From Stieleria mannarensis (GTDB lineage: Bacteria > Planctomycetota > Planctomycetia > Pirellulales > Pirellulaceae): a stretch of 64,000 nt of DNA. Location: NCBI RefSeq assembly GCF_014154935.1, contig NZ_JACEHH010000009.1, positions 62,001-126,000 of the forward strand. The letters are read 5' to 3'. The notes under the pieces were generated by a model. The model was given only the letters and a program-made list of their open reading frames with translations. It did not search any database and was not told the DNA's origin. Below, in pieces: positions 63,055 to 64,000 of this stretch. Each line of letters starts with the position of its first letter. Position 1 is the first letter of the stretch. The position numbers and the translations under genes are program-made.

Positions 63055-63128
63055 TCGTCGTACCTACAGTGAGTGTTTAGGAAACAGGTGTTCGATCGGT
63101 GTGTGCTATCGGCCGAACCGACCTTGAG

Positions 63129-64000
63129 TCAAACGCGGGCATACGCACCGTCGCCGGATCGACACGCCGCCATGTTTTCGAGCAGAAAGCCTTGCCCATC
63201 CGCCCGCAGACGATCGACCGCCGGATCGACAGCCGACCAATCGATCGGCTCCTTCGCCAGCCTGTCGGCCGACTCGACATCGTTCGCATCGATTAACCGT
63301 TCTTCCAATCCCACCGACCGAAGCAGATGTTCCAGCCGGGCGCTCAGCTTGGACCTCGTCCCCGGCAACTTGACAGCGATGAATGGACGACGAAAGAGGA
63401 TGCTAAAGACCGTCGCATGGAACGAGTTGGTAAGCACCAGCCTGGAGGCCGACAGGTTGGTCAACCAGGCACACGGCCCGCCGGACACGGGAGTCCCAAT
63501 CTCTTTCCAACGTCGCAACGGGTTGTAACCGCTGACGACTTTTGCCCGCAGCGTCTTTTTCAGCTGCTCGGCCAATCTTGGGAACCCCGTACCGGATCGC
63601 AGCACATAGGAAAATATTGCGTGCGATGTCACGATCGTGTCCTCGTCGATCAGGGCAGAGTAATCGCGGATCAGAAAGGTCGGATCGGGTAGGCAGCGGA
63701 CCGGCCTGCCGACCAACAATTCGGCAAACGCTGCGCCGCCTCGCTCACGGATCGAGATCGCATCGAAGCGCTCGAGGAAACGTTTCACATCTCGGTGAAA
63801 GACGCTGGGGAGTTCGTTCGAGCCGAAACTCGCGGCATAGGAAATCCGACGCCTTGCCGTTGCACGGAAGTTGAGGAAGTAGACCGGGTCCAATCCGAAT
63901 TGCGGCGAAGGGTTCCAAATCTGGTCGCTCCCGCAGATGAGCAGATCGTATTGCAACCCGGCCGAATCCAATTCCTCCGGAGAACGCCAGATCGGTCCAT
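63129..64000 (-). CDS. Polysaccharide pyruvyl transferase, 5' end beyond the window
   Basis: The frame is open to the right edge (GPIWRSPEELDSAGLQYD), so the N-terminus lies outside. Visible motifs: LLICGSDQIWNPSPQFGLDP, FRATARRRISYAASFG, DAISIRERGGAAF and LVLTNSFHATVFSILFRRPF, all typical of the WcaK/CsaB pyruvyl transferase family, which ketalises pyruvate onto sugars. First gene of the minus-strand cluster within the window; 74 bp before the acyltransferase gene. Confidence 0.92.
   Translation of the reverse strand, partial: GPIWRSPEELDSAGLQYDLLICGSDQIWNPSPQFGLDPVYFLNFRATARRRISYAASFGSNELPSVFHRDVKRFLERFDAISIRERGGAAFAELLVGRPVRCLPDPTFLIRDYSALIDEDTIVTSHAIFSYVLRSGTGFPRLAEQLKKTLRAKVVSGYNPLRRWKEIGTPVSGGPCAWLTNLSASRLVLTNSFHATVFSILFRRPFIAVKLPGTRSKLSARLEHLLRSVGLEERLIDANDVESADRLAKEPIDWSAVDPAVDRLRADGQGFLLENMAACRSGDGAYARV

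Overview
The window is a high-GC chromosomal segment that reads as a planctomycete, most likely of the Pirellulaceae (Rhodopirellula/Rubripirellula/Stieleria-like). The markers are a PSD1-cytochrome/DUF1549/DUF1553 gene coupled to a DUF1501 gene, a sulfatase, a secreted subtilase with a LEPR-XLL-type N-terminus and a C-terminal dockerin-like repeat, a tetrahydromethanopterin C1 module (fae, mtdC-like, ATP-grasp), and long intergenic regions with dispersed palindromic repeats. I found no tRNA, rRNA, CRISPR array, transposase or prophage gene. All functional calls come from reading motifs, not from database searches.

Layout. 1-6 kb: a truncated secreted PPC-type protein, a PAS-rich histidine kinase with a stand-alone receiver, a di-haem cytochrome c peroxidase and an exported isoaspartyl methyltransferase homologue. 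6-11.5 kb, minus strand: an aminotransferase/omega-amidase pair, a LolD-type ATPase, an alpha-alpha toroid protein with a redoxin, and FabI. 11.5-18.3 kb: a sigma-54 activator-like protein with an altered GAFTGA loop, then a divergent block with fae, mtdC and rdgB on one side and an ATP-grasp enzyme plus a PIG-L deacetylase on the other. 18-26.6 kb: dihydrolipoyl dehydrogenase, a YbhN-type membrane protein, the DUF1549/DUF1501 pair and a Cys/Pro repeat protein. 27-30 kb: a lipoprotein, then an overlapping operon of two membrane proteins and TrkA. 30-43 kb: a fused HyuA-HyuB hydantoinase/oxoprolinase, an HDOD-GGDEF protein, a GlnD-like protein lacking the HD motif, and an operon of creatininase, MFS transporter and Tat-exported protein.

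43-64 kb: a small nucleotidyltransferase gene pair bracketed by near-identical 35-bp direct repeats, then ComM, FtsK, a sulfatase, a PDZ protein, an NRAMP-like transporter coupled to a DUF2891 protein, the large subtilase, and a minus-strand exopolysaccharide cluster (pyruvyl transferase, acyltransferase, nitroreductase, GT2, methyltransferase, WcaI-like GT4, membrane protein) that runs off the right edge.

The strongest unexplained signals are repeats. (1) A 26-31 bp intergenic element made of two GGCAGAATGAT-type units lies at four loci, three of them between convergent genes, and two copies bracket the nucleotidyltransferase pair. (2) Three unrelated proteins carry in-frame 15-bp tandem repeats encoding pentapeptides (LEGA-type, KPVQS, AFSDR). 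(3) A 29-bp tandem repeat with an inverted partner lies between ftsK and comM. Two further hairpin families, GTAGCTAC/CGCCAGA and CCCTCCC/GGGAGGG, recur between genes.
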